A stretch of DNA of 33,929 bases, from contig PLDW01000040.1 of the NCBI GenBank assembly GCA_003136315.1, positions 36,337 to 70,265 on the forward strand, written 5' to 3'. A program made the position numbers and the translations under genes. Position 1 is the stretch's first letter, and each line of letters starts with the position of its first letter. This document shows positions 7,817 to 15,058 of the stretch, one piece after another. Source of the DNA: Gemmataceae bacterium (GTDB taxonomy: Bacteria; Planctomycetota; Planctomycetia; Gemmatales; Gemmataceae). Under the pieces are notes generated by a model. It was not told the origin of the DNA. It made no database searches and saw only the letters and a list, made by a program, of their open reading frames with translations.

Positions 7817-8613
7817 CGGGTGCCCTCCACCGGAAACCGAACGTACTGGTTCGCGATCGGATCGTATGCTTCCACGGGGAGATAGCCGGATTCGGAGGTG
7901 ACGAAGGGGAGCCACCGCGCGTAGGGCCGCTCGGTCACCGGTTGTGTCCAATCATGCGGTTCACCGGGCAGCGGGCTCGGGATAAACCGGTACAGGAGAA
8001 CCACCTCGGAGGGACTACACCGGTCCGGATGCGTGGCCAGGTACTGGGAAAGCCGCCACTTCATCCAAGCGACGATCTGCAAGTGTTGATCTCGGATAGC
8101 TTTAGGCAAATCCTGAGACCACATGACCGGTTGGAGTGCGAGCGACTCCGGGCAACTATACCATCCAGGGAGGGTGAACTGGGCCTCGAAGTTGTATCTC
8201 CGATTGCGGACCAGTGGTGGCCGCACAGGCGGGTTCCGCAAGTCAGTGGGTTCAAACTCGGAACGAATCTGAACGACCTCACCGTCGGGAAACCGAAATT
8301 CGACCGCAGTGAATAGCGAGTAGGGTGGGATGCCCGGGACGAACATCTTCCAGCCCTGTTCCTGACCCGACAGCTCCGCCCAGACGTCCAGCACATTCCC
8401 AGCGATGTCGGCGGTCCGTTGGACAGGCTCGACGTCGGTGAACGATCCGTATTCCTGGAATCCGTGGCGTGGCGGGTTGAGGTCACCCGGCCCCGGTCGG
8501 CGGGGAACACAGTTCATCAGGTTCGCTGCCAGCAGAAAGAACAACTGCCAGAGTGCGAACATCCCGACACCCACCGCGAGGGCACGGCGGGCGAGAGACG
8601 AAGGGGTGAGCAT
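7813..8613 (-). CDS. Membrane-anchored protein of unknown function, HTTM partner
   Basis: 266 residues. One membrane helix lies near residues 10-31; the remainder should be on the far side of the membrane. The soluble part contains ADIAGNVLDVWAELSGQEQ and WKMFVPGIPPYSLFTAVEF, a beta-rich Trp/Tyr-rich region, and RNRRYNFEAQF. The ending is fused by an ATGA overlap to the HTTM gene, so the two are almost surely made together. HTTM proteins in planctomycetes are often encoded with a protein of this general build, but I cannot name a domain. No ribosome site is evident before the ATG at 8613; 54 bases separate it from the DUF1802 gene. Confidence 0.8.
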   Translation of the reverse strand: MLTPSSLARRALAVGVGMFALWQLFFLLAANLMNCVPRRPGPGDLNPPRHGFQEYGSFTDVEPVQRTADIAGNVLDVWAELSGQEQGWKMFVPGIPPYSLFTAVEFRFPDGEVVQIRSEFEPTDLRNPPVRPPLVRNRRYNFEAQFTLPGWYSCPESLALQPVMWSQDLPKAIRDQHLQIVAWMKWRLSQYLATHPDRCSPSEVVLLYRFIPSPLPGEPHDWTQPVTERPYARWLPFVTSESGYLPVEAYDPIANQYVRFPVEGTR

Positions 8614-8667
8614 GGTCGTATCGGTGCGGTCAAGGGAACCGGAGGATTTGGTCCGGTTTCCCCAACC

Positions 8668-9261
8668 CTAGCACGCGATTTGGGGGTGTGGTGGGCTCTC
8701 CGGTCCGAGGGCGGCCGCGACCGCCCGGTTGTATTCCGCGAATGCCTCGTCGGACAGCACCGGCACTGCCCCGGTGGTCGGAACCGGGGTGTCGAATTCC
8801 ACCCACGTTTTGCAACCGGCATACTCCGGACAATCGACGACTTCAGTCGCACTCAGCAGTCGGAACACCCGGACAATCAGGGCGAACAGCCCTGGCGTCC
8901 TATAGTCGAACCGGTGGCGGACGGTCTCTGGGGTCCAGCAGTGGAATGAGTCGAGGGCCAGAGCCCGGTCGAGTTTGGTGATGTGGCGAACCGACCTCAC
9001 CTCCGCGTAGTGGGTGAGGCGGATCACTCCGGTAGGTGGGCGGCTGGCCTCGGCTGCATCGAGCAGTGACAGAAAGTCCGGTTTGATCCCGGTTCGGTGC
9101 TGCTCGTGAAAGAATGTCGGTTCGAGCAGGAATCGGTCGTGGGTGGGGCGGAATTCCCCACCCGATTCGGCGATACCGCCCTTGCGGAGGATCAGTGCCT
9201 GCCGCCCGTCGCCAAGCGCCCGGCAGATCACGGCCCATTCCTTGAATGCAATCGACAACAT
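8668..9261 (-). CDS. DUF1802 family protein
   Basis: 197 residues from the ATG at 9261. The frame stays open to 9363, but the extra N-terminus is Arg/Pro-rich and unlike the family. The start FKEWAVICRALGDGRQ (6-21) followed by LILRKGGI (23-30) and FxxxHDRFLLxPTFFHEQ is the DUF1802 signature. It is a cytosolic protein of unknown biochemical role; family members occur in cyanobacteria, planctomycetes and others. The C-terminal third is a separate patch with CPEYAGCKTWVEF. It heads the minus-strand unit that continues to the HTTM gene, although the role of DUF1802 beside a membrane carboxylase-like protein is unclear. A weak purine-rich stretch precedes the start. Confidence 0.85.
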   Translation of the reverse strand: MLSIAFKEWAVICRALGDGRQALILRKGGIAESGGEFRPTHDRFLLEPTFFHEQHRTGIKPDFLSLLDAAEASRPPTGVIRLTHYAEVRSVRHITKLDRALALDSFHCWTPETVRHRFDYRTPGLFALIVRVFRLLSATEVVDCPEYAGCKTWVEFDTPVPTTGAVPVLSDEAFAEYNRAVAAALGPESPPHPQIAC

Positions 9262-9566
9262 TTCCGCCCTACCCACAGTTGTGATCGGCCGGACCGGCCG
9301 GATCCCGGCGGAAGGTCGTGTTCGGCCGGACAGCCCCTCCGGCAATCCTTGACAGCGCGCCACATTTTACCCCATCCCAACCGGAATCCGCCACCTCCCC
9401 AGGGTGCGGATCAAGCGCAGGGGTTTCGGTAGCCGATGTGGGACAACTGAGACGCCGGGGGGATGATCGCAACGGCAACCTTCGGGGTGAGTTTGTGGAC
9501 TTATTCCGGTCAGGTAGCCGAGCCGCCGCCTGGATACCCGGTGCCAGGTTTCAGGGAGGTCCGGAT
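9262..9566. other. Divergent intergenic region
   Basis: About 305 bases between the DUF1802 start (minus) and the small gene start (plus). It must hold promoters in both directions. A TTGACA at 9349-9354 has no matching -10 at normal spacing, so I do not call a promoter. No RNA gene or repeat was seen. Confidence 0.4.
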
Positions 9567-9791
9567 ATGGCCACTCGATTGCGACTCTACACCGCTCCGG
9601 CCGATGCGGTGGACGACCGCCCGACACCGGAGATCAACGTCCGACTCGGCGACCTGCTCCCGCTTGCCGCTGTGGCCCAGCGGATGAACTTCATTTGGCT
9701 CAAAGACTTCCTCGACGACGAGGTGATGGTCAGCCACGACCTCTATGAGGTCATGCAGGCCTTTCGCGGCAGCCGACCGACATCGGCCTGA
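9567..9791 (+). CDS. Small conserved-looking protein, 74 residues
   Basis: The ATG at 9567 is preceded by AGGGAGGT at good spacing, one of the strongest ribosome sites in the window, so this start is preferred over the longer open frame that begins at 9318. The product is cytosolic with no membrane helix: an N-terminal part (TRLRLYTAPADAVD), then NVRLGDLLPLAAVAQRMNF, WLKDFLDDEVMVSHDLYEVM. It looks like a compact alpha-helical protein. I do not recognise a family. It stands alone between two oppositely oriented units (DUF1802 leftwards, aminotransferase convergent from the right), so context gives no function. Confidence 0.75.
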   Translation: MATRLRLYTAPADAVDDRPTPEINVRLGDLLPLAAVAQRMNFIWLKDFLDDEVMVSHDLYEVMQAFRGSRPTSA

Positions 9792-9876
9792 CATCAAGGA
9801 TGTTCTGATCAGCAATCGGATTTTACAAGCTTACCCAATGCCGCTTTGCGGCCGCTCGTCTGAACCTTGACCGTTT

Positions 9877-11193
9877 TCACACTCCAACCGCCACCTTCCC
9901 GCCGCGGGATCCGGCTCGTTCAAGCCCACGGCACGCTTGCCGCAGACGGCGGATTCCTTCGGCCAGTTGGTCCGAACTGGCCACTCCGAAACTCAGCCGG
10001 GCTTCGTTGTGCGGCACCCGTCCGGCCTCGTCTGGTACGTGTCCGAATTCTCCCGGCACGTACAGCACCCCAGACTCCAGGGCGGCTGGCACGAGCCGCC
10101 CCCCCGGACCCGTGTCGATGTGGGAGGGGAGCGTCAACCAGACGTACAGGCCACCGGCCGGAACGGTCCAGACTGCTCCCGGTAAGTCCCCGAACTCCTC
10201 TTCGAGCGCCCGGAGCATCCGATCCCGTTTGGCTCGGTAAACGTCCTGGAGCGTTGTCACGTGCCGATGATACGCTCCGGTATCCATCAGTCGGTTGACG
10301 ACATGCTGGGTCAAGTTCGTCGATCCGAAGTCGTGGTTCCCCTTCAGGTGCAGGATCGGCCCGACCAACTCAGTCGGCAGGAGAGAGTAGCCCGTCTTGA
10401 GCCCCGGCGCGCACGGTTTCGAGAATGTGCTGGTATAAATCACGAACTCATTCCGCTCGTCGAACCGCTTGACACTGGTGATATCATCCCCGGAGTACCG
10501 GAGTTCGCGATAGGCAGCGTCTTCGAGGATCAGGATGCGCTGATAGGTGCTGAACCGGCGAACGAGTTCGACAAGTCGGGGGCGGCGATCCTCCACAAGC
10601 GTCAACCCGGTTGGATTCTGGTAGTAGTCGATGGTGTAAATCAGCTTCACCCGGGCGATCTCGCCACTTCGGGTCAGCCGTTTGAGGAGGGCTTCGAGGG
10701 CATCCACATCCATCCCGCCATCGTCCATCGGGACCGTCAGGACACGGACCCCCTTACTCACCAGCAGGCTGTGGTAGACGAAGTACGACGGGGCCTCGGA
10801 GATGACGATGTCACCCGGATCGAACAGGGCTTCTCCGAGCAAGTAAAGGAGTTGCTGCGATCCGGTGGTGAGAACCACATCGCCGACCGACAGCCCGATC
10901 TCGGCCGGGGACACCCCGTCGGCCTCGCAAACGTGGTGGAGCACCTTCTCCCGCAACGAACTGAGCCCCTGTGTAGAACCGTACTGAAGGGCGGCACGGG
11001 CGGTAGCCGGGTCGGCCATGAGGTCGCTCACTGCGGCCCCGATCTCGGCGGTCGGGAGTGACTCCTCGTCGACCAGTCCGGCGGCCAGTGAGATCAGGCC
11101 GGGAGTTTCGATCGCCTTCTGGATGAAGTAAGTGATCGGGGAGTCGGTGGTGCGCTGCGATTTGCCCGAGAGTGGCAGTGGGGCCGGCGGCAT
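9877..11193 (-). CDS. PLP-dependent class I/II aminotransferase
   Basis: 438 residues. This is a fold-type I aminotransferase of the 2-aminoadipate / multi-substrate type that resembles the catalytic half of MocR regulators but has no DNA-binding domain. Visible elements: LISLAAGL near the N-terminus, YGSTQGLSSLRE (71-82), QNPTG (192-196), EDAAYRE (224-230, Asp/Tyr contacting PLP) and STFSK with the PLP lysine at 259. The usual PGLR of the phosphate-binding segment reads PGLK (263-266). A C-terminal NEARLSFGVAS carries the substrate-carboxylate arginine. AAAGGA precedes the ATG. The substrate cannot be told; branched-chain, aromatic or aminoadipate donors are all possible. The gene follows the small hydrophobic ORF and its terminator-like hairpin, so it likely has its own promoter. 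Confidence 0.92.
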   Translation of the reverse strand: MPPAPLPLSGKSQRTTDSPITYFIQKAIETPGLISLAAGLVDEESLPTAEIGAAVSDLMADPATARAALQYGSTQGLSSLREKVLHHVCEADGVSPAEIGLSVGDVVLTTGSQQLLYLLGEALFDPGDIVISEAPSYFVYHSLLVSKGVRVLTVPMDDGGMDVDALEALLKRLTRSGEIARVKLIYTIDYYQNPTGLTLVEDRRPRLVELVRRFSTYQRILILEDAAYRELRYSGDDITSVKRFDERNEFVIYTSTFSKPCAPGLKTGYSLLPTELVGPILHLKGNHDFGSTNLTQHVVNRLMDTGAYHRHVTTLQDVYRAKRDRMLRALEEEFGDLPGAVWTVPAGGLYVWLTLPSHIDTGPGGRLVPAALESGVLYVPGEFGHVPDEAGRVPHNEARLSFGVASSDQLAEGIRRLRQACRGLERAGSRGGKVAVGV

Positions 11194-11282
11194 CGGGGAG
11201 GTCCTTTCGGCGTCGTCGCCCTTCCCCGGCTTACCCAGGAAAGGGATGTGAGTGAGGGCGAGGTCGCCCGGAAACGAACACA

Positions 11283-11305
11283 GCCCCAGAGGTTGACTCC
11301 GGGGC
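11283..11305 (-). terminator. Possible terminator of the small ORF unit
   Basis: On the minus strand GCCCC pairs with GGGGC (11301-11305 with 11283-11287), extended by AG/CT across a two-base bulge, and is followed by a moderately T-rich run. It lies 38 bases after the stop of the 33-residue ORF and before the aminotransferase gene. Confidence 0.4.
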
Positions 11306-11342
11306 CGACAGGTGGTTCAGAGAACGCTGGTCGGGACCGGAG

Positions 11343-11444
11343 TCAGGTGGGGGCTGCTGCCGCAAGTGCTGCGACGGCAACGAAACCGGCAAGAACCGCC
11401 ACAGGGGCGGCCAGAGCAAACCGGATTCGAGAGACCATCGTCAT
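11343..11444 (-). CDS. Candidate 33-residue hydrophobic peptide
   Basis: This frame is too short for usual gene calling. It begins MTMVSRIRFALAAPVAV, with two arginines before a continuous Ala/Val-rich membrane-length helix, and ends LAAAAPT. GAGG sits nine bases before the ATG at 11444. An extended -10 (TG-G-TATGAT on the minus strand, 11493-11501) lies about 50 bases upstream, a small hairpin (11465-11482) would fall in the 5' leader, and a terminator-like hairpin follows. The four signals together make a compact transcription unit of roughly 215 bases plausible. It could be a membrane mini-protein or only a leader peptide before the aminotransferase gene; the transcript might also act as an RNA. 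No homologue is known to me. Confidence 0.45.
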   Translation of the reverse strand: MTMVSRIRFALAAPVAVLAGFVAVAALAAAAPT

Positions 11445-11492
11445 CAGGAAACGCCTCACTCCGACACCGCGACCAGGCGGTGAGGTTCATTT

Positions 11493-11501
11493 ATCATACC
11501 A
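11493..11501 (-). promoter_or_regulatory. Extended -10 promoter candidate
   Basis: Minus-strand TGGTATGAT matches the extended -10 pattern TGnTATAAT with one change. A poor -35 (TTCTCC, 18 bases upstream) is present, as is common with extended -10 promoters. It stands in an A/T-rich patch unusual for this window and points toward the 33-residue ORF. Confidence 0.4.
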
Positions 11502-11599
11502 ATCCACCAAGAACAAGGAGAAAATGGGCAGAATAATCGCTCCTGGTCAGGCTCCGCACGCCGCAGATTATCTGTCGAGAAAGTCTGTTCGACCGGAAA

Positions 11600-13204
11600 C
11601 TACCCCGCCTTCTGCCCCTGGTTTGCATCGTACCACGCCCGCAACTCCGGGTCACATCGGGCCAGTCCCTGTCGGCTCAGGTAGATCGCGGCGAGGGTCA
11701 TCAGGATCAGACCAACCGCCCAGCTTAGAGTCAACCCGGTGCTGAACGGAAGGTAGCAGGCGGCAGTCGGCACGAAACCGGCCCCAGTCATCAGGCCGGT
11801 TCGCAAAAGCGCGAAGAGGAGGATTGGGAGTCCCAGGGTGAGCATCGACGCCACCCCGCTTGCCTGGTTCCCGGTACAGAATGCCCGAAATCCGACCGCG
11901 AACGAGAACGCCCACAGTGCCGCACCCCCGACCGCCGCGGCTAATGCCTCATACCAGGCGGCTCGACCCGAGATCGCCAGCGCTAACCACAACAGCCCCG
12001 CGATCCCCAGATAGCCCCGCCCCCGCCGCCAGGCCGCTGCGGCCGAGGCGTGCCAGTAGTCGCCGGCCCCAAGGTCGGTGAGCAGGAGAAGTTCCAGTCG
12101 CTTACAACGGTCCTGGACGGTCGGATCCCAGAGGCCGAACTGGAACGCCGCCGGAACTGCCGCCATCACACACATCGCTGTTGCCACCACCGGAGCGCCA
12201 CCCCAGTTCTCGAAGATTTGGAACACCAGTCGACCCATCCACGCCGGCCACTCATCGCCAGCTACCAGAAACGCAGCGTACAGGATCGCGAATCCGCCCG
12301 CCAGCCACAGGTTCACCCGCCCCGAATACTCCATTACCCGGCGGACCGCCCACCAACCGAGCGGGCGGTCACCGATGGTCGAGGTTCGCGCCGCGCGGTC
12401 GGATGTGATCGGTCGGTAGTGGCGATCGTGGAAATGACCCTTCAGCCGGAAGGCTGCACGGAGGCCGACGGCTGCAATCATGACGGCAGCGAGCACATGG
12501 AGTTCCCGAAACTGCTGCCAGACAACATCCGGGGTTCGGCCCGGGTCGAACCAGTTCCGGACGACTCCGAACGGGTTCCCATTGTGGATCGCCAACACGG
12601 TCTCGTACAGCCCCTCTGCCCAGGCCGGTGGGAGCTTCTGGAGCCACAACCGGAGGTTCTCTCCGGCGAGGATGCCAACCACCAGATAGACGAGAACACC
12701 CATCAGACCGACCAGTTCCCCCACCCTCCTCACCCCGACTGGCTCATACGCCCAGGCGGTCAAAGCGAGCCCGCTGACCACCCCCCAGACGAACGGCATC
12801 AAGGCAAGAACCCACAGATCCGATGGTTCGATCGCCCCACTCACGACCATGACGATCAGCACGGGGAACCCGGCCAAACAGACAAGACCAAACCGGGCCA
12901 CCCCGACCAGTGCCTCAGCTAAAAAGACCCGCCGTGGCTGGACCGGTGAGACAAGCAGGAACTCCAATGCCTGGCTCTTGGGGAGTTGCGTCAGCCGCCA
13001 CCCCACCAATGCAGCGCCCTCCACGATCCCGAGGATGAGTGTGAGATACCCAACGGCGGTGATGACGCCCCCTTGCGGCCCACCCATCCCGGAGAGGGCA
13101 CCAGCGAGAAGCGCAAGAGCCCCGGCATGAAATCCGGCAGTCCGGCGGAACGTCAAGTGCCGGCCCGGAGCTAGCATCGCCGCGGCGAAGAACGGTTTGA
13201 GCAT
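11600..13204 (-). CDS. ABC-2-like permease, multi-pass membrane protein
   Basis: 534 residues and about a dozen hydrophobic segments. It appears to be built of two related halves: each holds a membrane helix group followed by an amphipathic LExLL element (LEFLLVSPVQ at 80-89 and LELLLLTDLG at 370-379), a feature seen in the cytosolic coupling region of ABC-2 / ABC exporter permeases. I infer it is the membrane part of an ABC exporter; no ATPase gene is adjacent, so the partner would be encoded elsewhere. No good ribosome site precedes the ATG at 13204. The gene lies downstream of the kinase gene, from which it is separated by a heptamer-repeat element, so the two may be transcribed separately. 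Confidence 0.75.
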   Translation of the reverse strand: MLKPFFAAAMLAPGRHLTFRRTAGFHAGALALLAGALSGMGGPQGGVITAVGYLTLILGIVEGAALVGWRLTQLPKSQALEFLLVSPVQPRRVFLAEALVGVARFGLVCLAGFPVLIVMVVSGAIEPSDLWVLALMPFVWGVVSGLALTAWAYEPVGVRRVGELVGLMGVLVYLVVGILAGENLRLWLQKLPPAWAEGLYETVLAIHNGNPFGVVRNWFDPGRTPDVVWQQFRELHVLAAVMIAAVGLRAAFRLKGHFHDRHYRPITSDRAARTSTIGDRPLGWWAVRRVMEYSGRVNLWLAGGFAILYAAFLVAGDEWPAWMGRLVFQIFENWGGAPVVATAMCVMAAVPAAFQFGLWDPTVQDRCKRLELLLLTDLGAGDYWHASAAAAWRRGRGYLGIAGLLWLALAISGRAAWYEALAAAVGGAALWAFSFAVGFRAFCTGNQASGVASMLTLGLPILLFALLRTGLMTGAGFVPTAACYLPFSTGLTLSWAVGLILMTLAAIYLSRQGLARCDPELRAWYDANQGQKAG

Positions 13205-13234
13205 GTCCGTAGCTCGCAGATGGGCAGAGTGAGA

Positions 13235-13383
13235 AACGCGGAACGCGGAGCGGGGAACGCGGAACGGAAGAGAGGAAAGAGGTTGGTTGATCGTCGAGTT
13301 CCGAGTTCGCCGTTCTTCTCTTCCGTTCCGCGTTCCGCGTTCCGCGTTCCGCGTTCGCCGTTCTTCTCTTCCGTTCCGCGTTC
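13235..13383. repeat. Heptamer repeat with inverted and direct copies
   Basis: Four perfect tandem GTTCCGC units run from 13325 to 13352. They are flanked by a 31-base direct repeat (13305-13335 and 13353-13383, identical, offset 48). The left side carries the same heptamer inverted (GCGGAAC at 13238 and 13259), giving a 19-base perfect inverted repeat (13255-13273 with 13317-13335). The right edge overlaps the kinase stop codon. This is a simple-sequence element rather than CRISPR: the units are contiguous and there are no spacers. Confidence 0.85.
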
Positions 13384-14401
13384 ACCCGGAGTGCTTTAAT
13401 GCCGGCCATGACTGGCCACGCGAACCACGTTGCCCGTCCGGTGTGCTTTCGTCATCCGAAACCACCTGCCACTCGCGGCCCTCCAATCGGATCGGCTTCA
13501 AGCCGTTGGCTTTGAGGAGCCCGCGAGTGAGATCCTGGCAGGTGCGAAACCGATCCTGTGAGGCCGGGGCCAAGGCTCGGGCAAGTACGGTTTGCTCGGC
13601 GGGACTGACGGCGGACAGGTCGGGGGGTGGGCGGAGATACGATTTGGGCAGATCCCCGGTTGGGGCGGGCGGGAATGGGAAGGCACCGGTCCGCAAGACG
13701 TGGTAGGTCACTGCCAGGCTGAACTGATCGGAGGTGTCGCTCAGATATCCCTGGAGCACCTCTGGGGCAGCGTAGTCACGAGTGCCGTGGCGGGGGCACG
13801 GGGTGGCCGGGCCATAGGTCGGGGTCGCCAGCCCGTAGTCGGTCAGCTTTGCCGTGTCACCAAACAGGATCACGTTATTCGGCTTGATGTCCCCGTGCTG
13901 AAACCCGACTCGCCGCCCCTCCCGGGTGTGTCGGCGGGCGTTCAGAAAATCGAGTGCCTCCCCGACCTGCCACAGGTACAACCCCAGTTGAGGCAGGGGG
14001 ATGTGCTGGCCGAGGTCGTTGTGGTAGACGAGCATCAAGTCGAGCAGGGTTGCCTCGGCCAACTCCATCGCGATGACGATGTATCCCGGAACGCTCCAGA
14101 CCGCGTGAGTCTTCACCAGATACGGATGATCAAGGGTCTGGAGCGATTGGATGGAGCGCACCTCCCGGGCAGTGGTCCCGGTGTTTGAGCTGAGCATGAA
14201 CTTCAGCGCAACCGGCCCGGACGGGGAGTCGGCTTCCCACACCTCGGCGAACCCACCACGACCCCGAACCCGGCGGAGTCGATACCCCGGGGACGGTTCC
14301 GCACCCCCTCCGAGGGGAAACGCACCTGGGGTGGTGGACCGGACTTTTGGGAAAAAAGTCAACACCGCCTCCCCTTCACCCATCCGTATGCGGCCCGCCA
14401 C
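13382..14401 (-). CDS. Serine/threonine protein kinase, HGD type
   Basis: 339 residues from a GTG at 14401; ATG at 14383 (six codons later) is an equally good start, and neither has a ribosome site. The kinase fold is complete: glycine loop GRGGFAEV (47-54), VALK with lysine 67, catalytic loop HGDIKPNN (169-176), metal-binding DYG (188-190) and APE (212-214). The arginine of HRD is Gly, making it a non-RD kinase, and DFG reads DYG. Family knowledge: planctomycetes carry many such Hanks-type kinases, and HGDIKP is common among them; non-RD kinases usually need no activation-loop phosphorylation. There is no membrane helix or sensor domain, so it is probably cytosolic. It lies between a Nudix gene and an ABC-2-like permease. 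Confidence 0.93.
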   Translation of the reverse strand: MAGRIRMGEGEAVLTFFPKVRSTTPGAFPLGGGAEPSPGYRLRRVRGRGGFAEVWEADSPSGPVALKFMLSSNTGTTAREVRSIQSLQTLDHPYLVKTHAVWSVPGYIVIAMELAEATLLDLMLVYHNDLGQHIPLPQLGLYLWQVGEALDFLNARRHTREGRRVGFQHGDIKPNNVILFGDTAKLTDYGLATPTYGPATPCPRHGTRDYAAPEVLQGYLSDTSDQFSLAVTYHVLRTGAFPFPPAPTGDLPKSYLRPPPDLSAVSPAEQTVLARALAPASQDRFRTCQDLTRGLLKANGLKPIRLEGREWQVVSDDESTPDGQRGSRGQSWPALKHSG

Positions 14402-14554
14402 CGCATGGGCAGTGAGGGCGAATCGATCGGCAATCGTGAAGAAACCCTAGCACACGCTTCCCGTAGAAATCGCACGAGACGAAAGCTTTGTCCCGACGAG
14501 ACGGAATCGTTGAACCGATCAGGGGCTGGATGACAGACCGATTCTGCGGATCGA

Positions 14555-15058
14555 TCAACTGCGGGATGTTGGGATTACGCTGTAATCCCAACGGAGTGGG
14601 CGGCCATCTTGGTAGGGCATCACCCCGTGAAACTGCGGGTGTGAGCGATCAAACACGAGCGGGAGAAAATATCGGTCCCCATCCCACAGCGGGAGTGCCG
14701 ACACACGCTCGATTTCGATCCATTCGAGAGTCCCCTCCGGATTCGTGGCAACCGGTTCCCCGTGGAACTGATCGATCCGGAAAAGGAACCCAAACCAGTC
14801 CTCACCGTGTTTGCCGAAACCGGGCCAGGAGACTGTTCCAGCGAGGTGAAGCGAATCGCACGTGATCCCGGCCTCTTCCTGGATCTCCCGACGCATTCCT
14901 GTCACCACATCTTCACACGACTCCAGTTTCCCACCGAGCCCGTTGTACTTCCCGAAATGAGGGTCGGCGGGTCGGGCGTTCCGGTGGACCATCAGAACCT
15001 GTCGGCCGTCGGGCGAGAAGACGTAGCCCAGGGTCGCCAGGATGGGCGTGTAGGGCAT
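14555..15058 (-). CDS. Nudix hydrolase, MutT-like
   Basis: 167 residues from the ATG at 15058; the open frame to 15166 adds a non-family N-terminus. The Nudix box is complete at residues 43-65, fitting GX5EX7REUXEEXGU with REIQEEAGI at its end, preceded by KYNGLGGK, which is typical of 8-oxo-dGTP / oxidised-nucleotide diphosphatases (MTH1/MutT-like). The likely job is removing oxidised or surplus nucleotides in the cytosol, but Nudix substrates cannot be assigned from the box alone. The last residues (DYSVIPT) are encoded by an 11-base palindrome (14568-14592), which suggests the 3' end was altered by a small element or doubles as a terminator stem. A weak ribosome site precedes the start. 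Confidence 0.9.
   Translation of the reverse strand: MPYTPILATLGYVFSPDGRQVLMVHRNARPADPHFGKYNGLGGKLESCEDVVTGMRREIQEEAGITCDSLHLAGTVSWPGFGKHGEDWFGFLFRIDQFHGEPVATNPEGTLEWIEIERVSALPLWDGDRYFLPLVFDRSHPQFHGVMPYQDGRPLRWDYSVIPTSRS
14568..14592. repeat. Palindrome at the Nudix 3' end
   Basis: GTTGGGATTAC (14568-14578) pairs perfectly with GTAATCCCAAC (14582-14592) around a GCT loop. It is read as codons at the end of the Nudix gene, 11 bases before its stop. It may form a terminator-like stem; the following bases are not T-rich on the minus strand. Confidence 0.6.

Noticed and set aside
9349-9371. Promoter with TTGACA
   Set aside because: There is no -10-like hexamer at 16-19 bases from the TTGACA; the A/T-rich bases follow after only eight.
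13305-13383. CRISPR-like array
   Set aside because: The repeated units are contiguous heptamers without unique spacers, and there are no cas genes.
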